Source of the DNA: a virus
Length of the DNA stretch: 20,553 nucleotides
IMG/VR virus record: IMGVR_UViG_3300048436_000088
Span: 1-20,553 of that record
Direction: 5' to 3' (one strand)
In this document: one piece after another, positions 7,349 through 12,946 of the stretch
Numbering within the stretch: position 1 is the stretch's first letter
Layout of the letters: each line of letters begins with the position of its first letter
Translations under genes and position numbers: made by a program
The notes under the pieces: generated by a model
Seen by the model: the letters and a program-made list of their open reading frames with translations, nothing else
Databases searched by the model: none
What the model was told of the DNA's origin: nothing

Positions 7349-7440
7349 CTTTCCGTAAAGACATTCGTAACTTGTGATATATGCTTAGACATAACATATA
7401 TTACGGCCTGCCTGAACATCAGACAGAAGGGTATAATATC

Positions 7441-7668
7441 ATGGCGAACAAGACTTACAAGCAAAAACAACAAGAAGAAGAATATAATAAGTGGAAGCGC
7501 GAGCAACAACATAAGCTGCATGATTCAGAAGATTTGTTCGGGTTAAAACAGACACATCATACTAGACACGTTAACAAATATTGTTCGGTTTGCGGTAGCC
7601 CACAGGCTTGGCGCTCTTCCGACCACGGGACAACATGGCAATGCTGGGCACACGCAAAAGAGTTATAG
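7441..7668 (+). CDS. Small zinc-ribbon-like protein
   Basis: This is a 75-aa protein. The N-terminal half is Lys/Gln/Glu-rich and helical (residues 1-35). The C-terminal half contains YCSVCGSPQAW and then WQCWAHA, giving Cys-x2-Cys plus Cys and His as a possible zinc site. The ATG at 7441 is supported by AGAAGGG about 10 nt upstream; an in-frame ATG at 7381 has no such signal. It stands alone between the hairpin at 7316 and the next small gene. Its function is unknown; a DNA- or RNA-binding accessory role is possible. Confidence 0.7.
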   Translation: MANKTYKQKQQEEEYNKWKREQQHKLHDSEDLFGLKQTHHTRHVNKYCSVCGSPQAWRSSDHGTTWQCWAHAKEL

Positions 7669-7761
7669 CAAGGTACGCGCATCGGGATTCGCCTTGCCCA
7701 TCGGGGTACGAGTCTGGTACATTTCTACACTTTGGCGGTCATCATGGAAGAGGAGGCTACG

Positions 7762-7929
7762 GTGCGTGGATTCAAGAACCCGAACAATTTTACGATAGTG
7801 CAGCGGAACCCGCTCGCCCGAACAATTCGAAGCGCGGGATTCAGGACGCGGGTTGTGAAAAGCAAAAAGGGAAAAGGTTCGTATAAAAGAAAAGGGCGGT
7901 TTCAAGACCGCCCCTTTTCGTTTGTGTAA
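7762..7929 (+). CDS. Short basic phage protein, GTG start
   Basis: This 55-aa, very basic protein begins MRGFKNPNNF and continues through RNPLARTIRSAG to KSKKGKGSYKRKG. Short basic proteins with an NP-x-A-R pattern are common in marine phages and have no known role. The GTG at 7762 is chosen because an excellent AGAGGAGG lies at 7750-7757; an ATG at 7744 has no such site. Unusually, the last 11 codons are the terminator hairpin at 7894-7913 and the stop lies beyond it. Two reverse-strand copies of TTGTTCGGG lie in the gene. A longer ORF in another frame (7608-7886) has no ribosome binding site and was not chosen. Confidence 0.65.
   Translation: MRGFKNPNNFTIVQRNPLARTIRSAGFRTRVVKSKKGKGSYKRKGRFQDRPFSFV
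7892..7918. terminator. Bidirectional terminator between converging genes
   Basis: GGGCGGT (7894-7900) and ACCGCCC (7907-7913) form a stem with a TTCAAG loop. It is followed by CTTTT on the + strand and by a T-rich run (CTTTTCTTTT) on the - strand. It sits where the + operon ending at 7929 meets the - operon ending at 7902, so it could stop transcription both ways. Confidence 0.8.
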
Positions 7930-8087
7930 TCTTCTTGTATCTTGCCCTGACCATGCAGATAAGTTCCATATGTTCCTGTTCGAGAGCGGTAACGCTGGTC
8001 AATCTCTTGACCATATTCCCACTCATCAAACTCTTTATCGAGCAATAAGATTTTTTCCCATGCCATTCCCTCTACCCAATATGTCAT
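7902..8087 (-). CDS. Small hypothetical protein coupled to the metalloprotease
   Basis: This 61-aa protein contains VEGMAWEKILLLDKEFDEWEY near its start and ends GKIQEDYTNEKGRS; it is acidic and mostly helical. Its ATG at 8087 overlaps the TGA of the metalloprotease gene (8084-8086) in an ATGA junction, so the two are co-translated. An upstream ATG at 8108 has no ribosome binding site. It ends inside the bidirectional terminator. The function is unknown; as the second gene of a two-gene reverse operon it may help or regulate the protease. Confidence 0.65.
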   Translation of the reverse strand: MTYWVEGMAWEKILLLDKEFDEWEYGQEIDQRYRSRTGTYGTYLHGQGKIQEDYTNEKGRS

Positions 8088-8455
8088 GCTGGAAATAATT
8101 CCCCCCATCTGTTCTTTTGTTTATCTGTCCAGCCATAACTGTCCATAGCTTGCCGCATGATGCGCTCGGCTGTATCTGTCCATACCAGAGCATTCTGTCG
8201 CGCCCATACCCATGCCCATAACTCAGCAGTTAGCCGTGAGCGGCTCTGATACTCGCCAAGGACATGCCCTAACTCATGCAGGGCCGAAACATAGTAGCCT
8301 GTATTCTTAGTCGGCCTAATGCAAATTTCTTTTGTTGCAGGACGCGCCCAATAGCGCGGTACTGCATCGTGCATAGATTGATACTTCACCTTAATATCAT
8401 TCTCAGCGCAAAGCTGTTGAACGTGTAAGGCCATTTCAATTCGTTTTACTGTCAT
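8084..8455 (-). CDS. ImmA/IrrE-like zinc metalloprotease
   Basis: This 123-aa protein has a zinc-protease motif HELGH at residues 60-64, with Glu78 (in TAELWAW) as a candidate third ligand. The small size and phage setting resemble ImmA-type proteases, which cleave XRE-family phage repressors to trigger induction. An XRE protein is encoded at 13484, so cleavage of that regulator is a testable guess. The start at 8455 has a good AAGGG site upstream. With its 61-aa partner this is the only reverse-strand transcription unit. Its promoter region is shared with the divergent GGCT-fold gene and has a perfect TTGACA -35 (8520-8525 read on the - strand). It could also be a general peptidase with another target. 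Confidence 0.75.
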   Translation of the reverse strand: MTVKRIEMALHVQQLCAENDIKVKYQSMHDAVPRYWARPATKEICIRPTKNTGYYVSALHELGHVLGEYQSRSRLTAELWAWVWARQNALVWTDTAERIMRQAMDSYGWTDKQKNRWGELFPA

Positions 8456-8471
8456 TTTCTTTTCCCTTCAA

Positions 8472-8483
8472 GAAATATGTTTC
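8472..8483. promoter_or_regulatory. GAAA-N4-TTTC palindrome in the divergent promoter region
   Basis: GAAATATGTTTC is an inverted repeat with GAAA/TTTC arms. It lies 17 nt upstream of the metalloprotease start codon (on the - strand) and just upstream of the + strand promoter. The same pattern recurs inside the promoters at 10712 and 13194, so it is a candidate binding site for one shared regulator. Confidence 0.5.
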
Positions 8484-8490
8484 TTTATGC

Positions 8491-8519
8491 TTTACATTAC
8501 TATTATCATATGTTATCAT
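8491..8519 (+). promoter_or_regulatory. Sigma70-like promoter of the GGCT-fold gene
   Basis: TTTACA (8491-8496), a 17-nt spacer and TATCAT (8514-8519) form a good sigma70-type promoter 42 nt before the start at 8561. The direct repeat TTATCATATGTTATCAT overlaps its -10. On the opposite strand TTGACA (8520-8525) is a perfect -35 for the metalloprotease, though the best-spaced -10 (TAGTAA) is weak. Confidence 0.6.
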
Positions 8520-8560
8520 TGTCAATAATAAAAGTGAAACAAATATCAAAAAGGAAAAGA

Positions 8561-9061
8561 ATGATGTTTAATAAAAAGTTAAAGCACGCCTGTAAGGCTT
8601 ATGACAAACGCCTGTATCTGGCCTACGGTTCTAACCTTAATGTGCGCCAGATGGCGTACCGCTGCCCTACTGCTAGGCCTGTGGGTGCGGCTATGATTTA
8701 CGGATGGGAGCTATGCTTTCGCGGCGTAGCTGATATTATTAAGTCTAGCGACCCTAAAATGGTATTGCCTGTGGGTATTTGGGAAATTGAGCCAGCAGAT
8801 GAATATGCGCTAGATGCATATGAAGGCTACCGACCTGACACTCCTAGTGAAGGGCTGTACGATAAGATTAAGGTGGCTGGTATTATGACCTACCAGATGA
8901 CGCGCAGAGACATTGCGAAGCCTAGCCAGCAGTATTTTAATACAATTTTAGAGGGCTACCACGATTTTGGTCTAGACACTAACTATTTGCTAGATGCGGC
9001 AGGTTGGGCGCAATATGAAGAAGAACAGCGTGATAACGTGTTCGGATTGGAGATTGCATAA
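8561..9061 (+). CDS. Gamma-glutamylcyclotransferase-fold protein (GGCT/AIG2-like)
   Basis: This is a 166-aa protein with the hallmark YGSNL loop (Tyr22-Leu26) that binds the gamma-glutamyl substrate, a middle beta-barrel (PTARPVGAAMIYGWELCFRG), and LDAYEGY with Glu88 as the likely catalytic acid. Family enzymes release 5-oxoproline from gamma-glutamyl peptides or amines. A phage copy could cut isopeptide or gamma-glutamyl linkages. An amidoligase is encoded about 2.6 kb downstream, and such pairs are known from comparative studies of amidoligase neighbourhoods. AAGGA (8551-8555) supports the ATG at 8561; the next codon is also ATG. The gene starts a + operon with its own promoter, divergent from the metalloprotease. 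Confidence 0.88.
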   Translation: MMFNKKLKHACKAYDKRLYLAYGSNLNVRQMAYRCPTARPVGAAMIYGWELCFRGVADIIKSSDPKMVLPVGIWEIEPADEYALDAYEGYRPDTPSEGLYDKIKVAGIMTYQMTRRDIAKPSQQYFNTILEGYHDFGLDTNYLLDAAGWAQYEEEQRDNVFGLEIA

Positions 9062-9074
9062 TGAGGGGGTACAG

Positions 9075-9329
9075 ATGAAACATTTCGATGAACTATTGCT
9101 GGAAGGGGGCTATCGAGCCCCCTCACCAGTTTGCAAAGCAGTTTATGAAGATATCAACGTAATGATTAGAAAAGCCAAAGAGGGGCTTTCTGACGCTGAA
9201 TGGAATGGTGCAGAATATTGGTTGCTAAATAATAAGCGCAACTGGCTAAAGTTTCTGCTCATGGAAAAGCGAAGAGGAGTAGAGCGGTTTATGATTGGTA
9301 TCGAAGCAATTAAGGGGATTACAAAATGA
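9075..9329 (+). CDS. Small hypothetical protein
   Basis: This 84-aa, predominantly helical protein is rich in Lys, Glu and Trp (AEYWLLNNKRNWLKFLLMEK in the middle). It has no recognised family and no membrane segment. The ATG at 9075 has a strong GAGGGGG just upstream; an earlier in-frame ATG at 8994 lies within the GGCT-fold gene and is unsupported. It overlaps the next gene in an ATGA junction at 9326. Confidence 0.7.
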   Translation: MKHFDELLLEGGYRAPSPVCKAVYEDINVMIRKAKEGLSDAEWNGAEYWLLNNKRNWLKFLLMEKRRGVERFMIGIEAIKGITK

Positions 9330-9517
9330 TTTATCGCGGTTTATCTTGGGGATGCCTTTTGTTCGGGTTATTCCTGTTCTGGTCATCTTGGGAAATTGTT
9401 CGGTTTCAGCAATCACCTAGCGAAATTATTGCCATGTTGTTTATCGGAATGATGGGTGCTGTAGTCGGCGCTTTTGGATTGTTCGGGTTGTGGGAATGCT
9501 GGCAAAAAAGAGGGTGA
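9326..9517 (+). CDS. Small two-helix membrane protein
   Basis: This 63-aa protein has two clear transmembrane stretches, about residues 4-22 (LSWGCLLFGLFLFWSSW and flanks) and 34-58 (IIAMLFIGMMGAVVGAFGLFGLW), joined by a short polar loop, and ends in QKRG. The size and topology fit small holins or other phage inner-membrane proteins, but no endolysin is adjacent, so a holin call is speculative. It overlaps the preceding gene by 4 nt. Two exact copies of TTGTTCGGG (9359 and 9479) and one TTGTTCGG lie within it. Confidence 0.7.
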   Translation: MIYRGLSWGCLLFGLFLFWSSWEIVRFQQSPSEIIAMLFIGMMGAVVGAFGLFGLWECWQKRG

Positions 9518-9520
9518 TTT

Positions 9521-9724
9521 ACTTTGGTACTTTGGGTTTGGAAAAACAAAGTAGATTTACCAAAGTTACTAATTGTTTGTTTTCAATGCCTTACAGAGCA
9601 ACTTTGGTAACTTTGGTTTTAACCCAATATCTCACCAAAGTTAGGTTAAGTAACTGAAAACATTTGTACTTTGGTAACTTTGGTAACTTTGTATATATAT
9701 ATATATATGGGGACATACCAAAGT
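9521..9724. repeat. Iteron-like ACTTTGGTA array with TA tract
   Basis: ACTTTGG units occur on the + strand at 9521, 9529, 9601, 9610, 9668 and 9677, with a partial unit at 9686. Inverted units (ACCAAAGT) lie at 9559, 9634 and 9717. Within clusters the period is 9 bp (8 bp for the first pair). A run of TA dinucleotides (about 9692-9708) follows the last + unit. The array fills the gap just before the small terminase gene. It could be a terminase recognition (pac/cos) site, a replication origin or an autoregulatory operator. Confidence 0.8.
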
Positions 9725-9735
9725 CCCCCATATAT
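9697..9735 (+). repeat. Strong hairpin upstream of the small terminase gene
   Basis: TATATATGGGGAC pairs with GTCCCC-C-ATATAT, leaving one bulged C. The GGGGAC (9709-9714) / GTCCCC (9723-9728) core closes a loop that contains an inverted ACCAAAGT unit. There is no U-tract, so it is not a terminator. It could extrude as a cruciform next to the repeat array or shape the mRNA leader. Confidence 0.7.
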
Positions 9736-9757
9736 TAGTTAGAAAGGAAGTGGCGAT

Positions 9758-10273
9758 ATGCCCAAAGTCGGAGAGAGTTTAACGAAGGAACAAACTGCTG
9801 TAGGCATGGAGCGATTAAAGCCTCAACAGCAAAAGTTTTTGGATTTGTATTTTAACGGAGATAAAACTCAAACCGCATCCGCGAGAGAAGCTGGTTACAA
9901 AAACCCTGCTGTAGCGGCTGTAAGACTGCTCAGAAACCCCATAGTGCAAGAACGCCTAGAGGAGATGCGCCTAGAGGCTAGAACGAAGTATGGCGTCACT
10001 GTAGACAAGTCTGTGCGCGACCTAAAAAAGATGCGAGACGAAGCGTGGGAGATGGGTAAATTTGGCGAAGCAATCCGCGCTGAAGAGCTTAGATTGAAGG
10101 CAACAGGGCTACTCGTAAATAAAAGCCATGTAATGCATGAAGATGTAACGCAGATGGGAAGGGAGCAAGTGCTTGAAAAGCTTGCAGAGTTTCAGCGCAT
10201 GGCAGAGCGTAGGATGAAGAACGTAACGCAAGAACAAGAAGATGTTGTAGAGATAACTGATGATAACGAATAA
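9758..10273 (+). CDS. Terminase small subunit
   Basis: This 171-aa protein begins with a DNA-binding helical domain: LKPQQQKFLDLYFNGDKTQT, then ASAREAGYKNPAVAAVRLLR (about residues 20-66), the classic small-terminase helix-turn-helix pattern of the Terminase_2 family. A helical oligomerisation region and an acidic tail (residues 155-171) follow. It would recognise phage DNA and start packaging with the large subunit. The large subunit is encoded 6.4 kb away, which is unusual. A good ribosome binding site (GAAAGGAAG) precedes the ATG. The repeat array immediately upstream is an attractive binding site, since small terminases often bind in or near their own gene. Confidence 0.85.
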   Translation: MPKVGESLTKEQTAVGMERLKPQQQKFLDLYFNGDKTQTASAREAGYKNPAVAAVRLLRNPIVQERLEEMRLEARTKYGVTVDKSVRDLKKMRDEAWEMGKFGEAIRAEELRLKATGLLVNKSHVMHEDVTQMGREQVLEKLAEFQRMAERRMKNVTQEQEDVVEITDDNE

Positions 10274-10670
10274 ACCCATAATCGGGCATATAATACCGTT
10301 TTCGCGGGGAGACGGGGAACATCGGGCCCAGAATCGGGGTTTTGTTCGGGTAATCGGGCCTCGGGGTGGCTGCCTCGGGGCCTTTTTTGCGTGCAGCGCT
10401 CGGTCGGGCCCAAATTGTTCGGGTTATCGGGGCCGGGGCAGCCCGGCGACCCGTAAAATTGTTCGGGTTAGGCCCCGGCAGCCTGGTGAATCGGGGTTCG
10501 AGCCAGGCGTGCAGCGCCGGGGAATCACGAGCTCATTAACAATTGTTCTGCTCAGGCCCCCCCGGCTCTCCTGCGGAACAATTGTTCGCCCCCCGCCCCC
10601 GGGCTGTCCTGCGGAACAATTGTTCGAGCTGCGCCGGGGAATTAGAAAGTCAGTTCCTGAATCGTCTGCT
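10274..10670. repeat. GC-rich non-coding block with palindromes and direct repeats
   Basis: This stretch is much richer in G and C than its surroundings and has many ATCGGG, TCGGGG and TTGTTCGGG elements. GAACAATTGTTC occurs perfectly at 10576-10587 and 10614-10625 and with one mismatch at 10537-10548. The two perfect copies lie in a 20-bp direct repeat, TCCTGCGGAACAATTGTTCG, at 10569 and 10607. Open frames across it have no ribosome binding site and translate to Gly/Pro/Arg-rich sequence, so it is judged non-coding. GGGGCCTTTTTT near 10376-10387 could be part of a terminator for the small terminase, but no clean stem was found. Confidence 0.65.
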
Positions 10671-10675
10671 GCGGG

Positions 10676-10691
10676 TGTCAAATGTTTGACA
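10676..10691. promoter_or_regulatory. Palindromic operator TGTCAAA-N2-TTTGACA
   Basis: TGTCAAATGTTTGACA is a perfect inverted repeat with 7-bp arms and a 2-nt centre, ending 20 bp before the -35 of the promoter at 10712. It matches the six-site cluster at 12947-13186 and is the best copy of that family. Confidence 0.7.
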
Positions 10692-10711
10692 TAAAAAAGT
10701 GCATTTTTTTC

Positions 10712-10740
10712 TTGATTGTGTGAAAATAGTTTCCTATACT
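10712..10740 (+). promoter_or_regulatory. Sigma70-like promoter with palindrome in the spacer
   Basis: TTGATT (10712-10717), a 17-nt spacer and TATACT (10735-10740) form a good promoter for the genes at 10781 and 11116. The spacer holds GAAAATAGTTTC (10722-10733), a GAAA-N4-TTTC site placed as in the promoter at 13194. Confidence 0.75.
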
Positions 10741-10780
10741 ATTATTATAGTGTGAACGAAACCAACTAAACGAGGACGAC

Positions 10781-11116
10781 ATGGACTACAAAAGAGAAGA
10801 GATTGAAGAGCACTTCGACGATTGGCTAGCCGAAACAATGCAGGCGCAAGGCCATGAGTGGATTAAAGATAACTTAGACGACCTACATCATCACGCTTTC
10901 AACACAGACTACTACATTATCGGCACAGAACGCGCCATTAACTGGATGGGCAGTTACGTATTCGACATCATTAACTTTATTAAAGAGTACGAGCAGGACA
11001 ACTTCGGCGAGGTGTCAACTGACCTTACCTCTCCTGAGCACATCGTTAACATGTACGCTTATATTATTGGCGAAGAAGTCGTAAGTAATTACCGCTGTGA
11101 GCAGGAGGCGGCGTGA
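10781..11116 (+). CDS. Acidic phage hypothetical protein
   Basis: This 111-aa strongly acidic protein is rich in Asp, Glu, His and Tyr. Features are LDDLHHHAFNTDYYIIG (about residues 32-48) and a helical C-terminal half including IKEYEQDNFGEVSTDLTSPE and VNMYAYIIGEEV. Similar proteins are widespread in marine phages and uncharacterised, as far as I recognise. GAGGACGAC just before ATG 10781 is a good ribosome binding site. It is the first gene of a two-gene unit driven by the promoter at 10712 and ended by the terminator at 11308. Strong acidity could suggest DNA mimicry, but that is a guess. Confidence 0.75.
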   Translation: MDYKREEIEEHFDDWLAETMQAQGHEWIKDNLDDLHHHAFNTDYYIIGTERAINWMGSYVFDIINFIKEYEQDNFGEVSTDLTSPEHIVNMYAYIIGEEVVSNYRCEQEAA

Positions 11117-11259
11117 TGAGAAATTACCTAGTTACATTGACTCGCGGCGGGCGGTCTTTCTACGTTACAGCTAGCAGCTCTCGTGCAGCAGAGCAAATTG
11201 TTCTGGATTTTGAGCCGTACTACAACCCAGATTGGGGGCTCGTGGTTCGGGATGCCTAG
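11116..11259 (+). CDS. 47-aa hypothetical protein
   Basis: This very short gene starts at ATG 11116, overlapping the last base of the preceding TGA, with an ideal AGGAGG at 11103-11108. The product begins MRNYLVTLTRGGRSFYVTAS and ends DWGLVVRDA. It reads as a small beta-alpha-beta protein with a helix around SSRAAEQIVLDF. The good ribosome binding site, stop-start coupling and sensible composition support it. The terminator lies 49 nt after the stop. The function is unknown. Confidence 0.65.
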   Translation: MRNYLVTLTRGGRSFYVTASSSRAAEQIVLDFEPYYNPDWGLVVRDA

Positions 11260-11307
11260 AAATGTTCGGGTCGGCGGCCCGTAATCCGCCGTGTTTCCTC
11301 CCAACTG

Positions 11308-11332
11308 GGCCCGCTTCGGCGGGCCTTTTTTT
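11308..11332 (+). terminator. Rho-independent terminator with TTCG tetraloop
   Basis: GGCCCGC (11308-11314), loop TTCG, GCGGGCC (11319-11325), then seven T residues. It closes the two-gene unit of 10781-11259. Confidence 0.93.
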
Positions 11333-11569
11333 GCTGCGGGCCAGGGAGGGTGAACAATTGTTCGGGGCCCGGGCAGCACAGCAGTTGGAGCTCGGGACAT
11401 CGGGGTATCGGGGATTTAGGTAATGGTATTTGTATAGGCTGCTAAACTGTTATTGGTAATGGTATAGGATGGAAAACCCGCCGAAATCCGCTGAAATCCG
11501 GCGCGAAAATTAATTTTCAGAAAAATAAAAAAGCCAATGTTTTCAGCAGGATAACCCGTACAATTGTTC
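11333..11569. other. Non-coding gap before the amidoligase with palindromes and short repeats
   Basis: No gene was found between 11260 and 11652. Beyond the terminator this stretch holds a perfect GAACAATTGTTC (11352-11363), GGTAATGGTAT twice (11419 and 11455), GAAATCCG twice (near 11483 and 11492), a perfect 14-bp palindrome GAAAATTAATTTTC (11505-11518), and a degenerate GTACAATTGTTC (11558-11568) abutting the promoter at 11570. The composition shifts from GC-rich to AT-rich across it. It appears to be a regulatory leader. Confidence 0.55.
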
Positions 11570-11598
11570 TTGTTTGCAACTTGTTTCTTTGATATACT
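11570..11598 (+). promoter_or_regulatory. Sigma70-like promoter of the amidoligase gene
   Basis: TTGTTT (11570-11575), a 17-nt spacer and TATACT (11593-11598) precede the amidoligase gene, leaving a leader of about 50 nt. The half-palindrome GTACAATTGTTC lies directly upstream of the -35. Confidence 0.6.
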
Positions 11599-11652
11599 GT
11601 GTAGGCTAGGGCTTGCCCTTGCATTGTGAAACGTAAAAAGGAAACAAAAACA

Positions 11653-12891
11653 ATGACTTACTGGAAGCAAGATTACACATTACCAACATTTGGCGCGGAA
11701 TTAGAATATTATTTTTCTAGCTCAGGGTGTCAGTCAATTCGCAAAGTTGAGGAAACCTTACATCAGGCTGGCTTTACATGGCTACAAGTTAAGCCAGATG
11801 GCACTGTTGAGGTAGACGTTGAAATAGTAACCCCTCCATTGCCAGACGTTCCGCAAGTGTGGGCTGATTTATCTGCTATTATGGAAATATGCAAAAGCCT
11901 AGGTTTGAAGTATCGCAAGAAATGCGGCTTGCATATCCATATTGGCAAGAAACGCCTAAAGCCAGCCGTTAATATTGACGCATACATTGAGCATGTAAAG
12001 CAACGCGCGTCTAGTGTTAGCTTTTTAATGCCTAGCGAAGATTGGTTTGCTGGCGCGGATATGTCACCCAAGCTTGTTAAAGACGTCATAAGACGCTATG
12101 CAATGCACCAAAGCGCTATAGACGATTTTATGCCGCTATCGCGTGGGGACAACAGCGCAGGGCGCGAAAACTATATGTTCAGGGGTATGGCAAGAGCGGT
12201 GAACGAATTCGCTTCGCGTTTTGAAGCTTGCCAGACTATATCAGATTTGCGCGATTTTAATTCAATAGGGCGTTCTGGCAAATATAACGCTATTAACCTC
12301 GAGACATGGAACAAGGGCACTGTTGAATTCCGCCAGCATCCTAGCACGTTATCGTCTGGCAAGGTTAGGAATTGGGTGCGGTTTCTGATTACTCTTATTG
12401 AGACATCAGATAGAGAGCGCGTAAACTATGGGCAAGTGATTGCCAGCCAGCCAGCACCCGTTGAAACTGAAACCACCTATCAAACGCCTGAGTGTCCTTA
12501 TCGTCATTCAAGCAATATTGGCATGTTATACCGCTCTTGCCGCATTGAGGGGGGCGCAACGGTACGCCAGCTAATGAATATCACTGGCATGGGTGCTGAT
12601 AATATCCGCGCCCGCATTTCTGAGATTAGAAACGCGATAGGGCAAGACGCTGTTCTAACTTATACGCAACAACAATACAATCACCGCTACGGCGCGTCTG
12701 GTGGTAGCCATGACCTAGGCGGCTATGAGATACTGCAAGAGGTAACAAGGCGCGAGATAGCCCCTCAAAACGCTGTAGAGGGTGATTTATTGCCTAGCGA
12801 TATAATAGGTAGCGATAGCATATGGCACGGCCTACCATATGATATCGTTCAATATTTTCAGTCAGGACGCGTAACATCAACGCGCCTATAG
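11653..12891 (+). CDS. Amidoligase (Amidoligase_2, glutamine-synthetase-like)
   Basis: This 412-aa protein is a COOH-NH2 ligase of the GS-like amidoligase family. Visible signature blocks are FGAELEYYF (from residue 13, Glu in the first metal site), KPDGTVEVDVEIVTPPL (47-63), CGLHIHIG (91-98), and NKGTVEFRQHPSTL (220-233, Glu225 and Arg227). These enzymes use ATP to form amide bonds between a carboxylate and an amine, and in phages are proposed to modify proteins, cell-wall peptides or metabolites. Residues about 300-345 (ATVRQLMNITGMGADNIRAR) look like an added helix-turn-helix-like domain. ATG 11653 is preceded by AAGGA about 11 nt upstream; an in-frame GTG at 11626 is less likely. It is transcribed alone, between its own promoter and a strong terminator. 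The likely partner is the GGCT-fold gene at 8561. Confidence 0.88.
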   Translation: MTYWKQDYTLPTFGAELEYYFSSSGCQSIRKVEETLHQAGFTWLQVKPDGTVEVDVEIVTPPLPDVPQVWADLSAIMEICKSLGLKYRKKCGLHIHIGKKRLKPAVNIDAYIEHVKQRASSVSFLMPSEDWFAGADMSPKLVKDVIRRYAMHQSAIDDFMPLSRGDNSAGRENYMFRGMARAVNEFASRFEACQTISDLRDFNSIGRSGKYNAINLETWNKGTVEFRQHPSTLSSGKVRNWVRFLITLIETSDRERVNYGQVIASQPAPVETETTYQTPECPYRHSSNIGMLYRSCRIEGGATVRQLMNITGMGADNIRARISEIRNAIGQDAVLTYTQQQYNHRYGASGGSHDLGGYEILQEVTRREIAPQNAVEGDLLPSDIIGSDSIWHGLPYDIVQYFQSGRVTSTRL

Positions 12892-12909
12892 GCTAACCCC
12901 AATGCTAAG

Positions 12910-12937
12910 AATAGCCCCCGAGAGGGGCTATTTTTTT
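12910..12937 (+). terminator. Rho-independent terminator after the amidoligase
   Basis: AATAGCCCC (12910-12918) and GGGGCTATT (12924-12932) pair perfectly around a CGAGA loop. The T-run continues to 12937. Confidence 0.93.
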
Positions 12938-12946
12938 GTCTTGTCA

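Larger units (their letters stand above)
5235..11366. repeat. Dispersed 9-bp motif TTGTTCGGG, 16 exact copies
   Basis: Exact copies on the + strand start at 5235, 5595, 6210, 6447, 7324, 7534, 9359, 9479, 10342, 10415, 10459 and 11358. Copies on the - strand occupy 5701-5709, 7182-7190, 7779-7787 and 7817-7825. Several extend to AATTGTTCGGG or TTGTTCGGGTTA. They lie in genes in different frames and in non-coding DNA. None was seen before 5.2 kb or after 11.4 kb. The motif is half of the palindrome GAACAATTGTTC present at 10576, 10614 and 11352. The function is unknown. Confidence 0.75.

Noticed and set aside
7608-7886. 92-codon frame overlapping the zinc-ribbon and basic-protein genes
   Set aside because: It has no Shine-Dalgarno and competes with the 55-aa frame that has an ideal AGGAGG and a recognisable phage-like product.
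9521-9724. CRISPR-like array
   Set aside because: Units are only 7-9 bp, occur in both orientations and lack regular unique spacers; the Cas4-like nuclease elsewhere has no cas1/cas2 near it.
10485-10510. tRNA-like T-loop (GGGGTTCGAGCC)
   Set aside because: The flanking bases do not form a 5-bp T-stem and there is no matching acceptor, D or anticodon arm.
10260-10694. 144-codon frame, and an opposing 85-codon frame, in the GC-rich block
   Set aside because: Long frames are expected by chance in GC-rich DNA; the products are Pro/Arg/Gly-rich, start without ribosome binding sites and are made of the repeated motifs.
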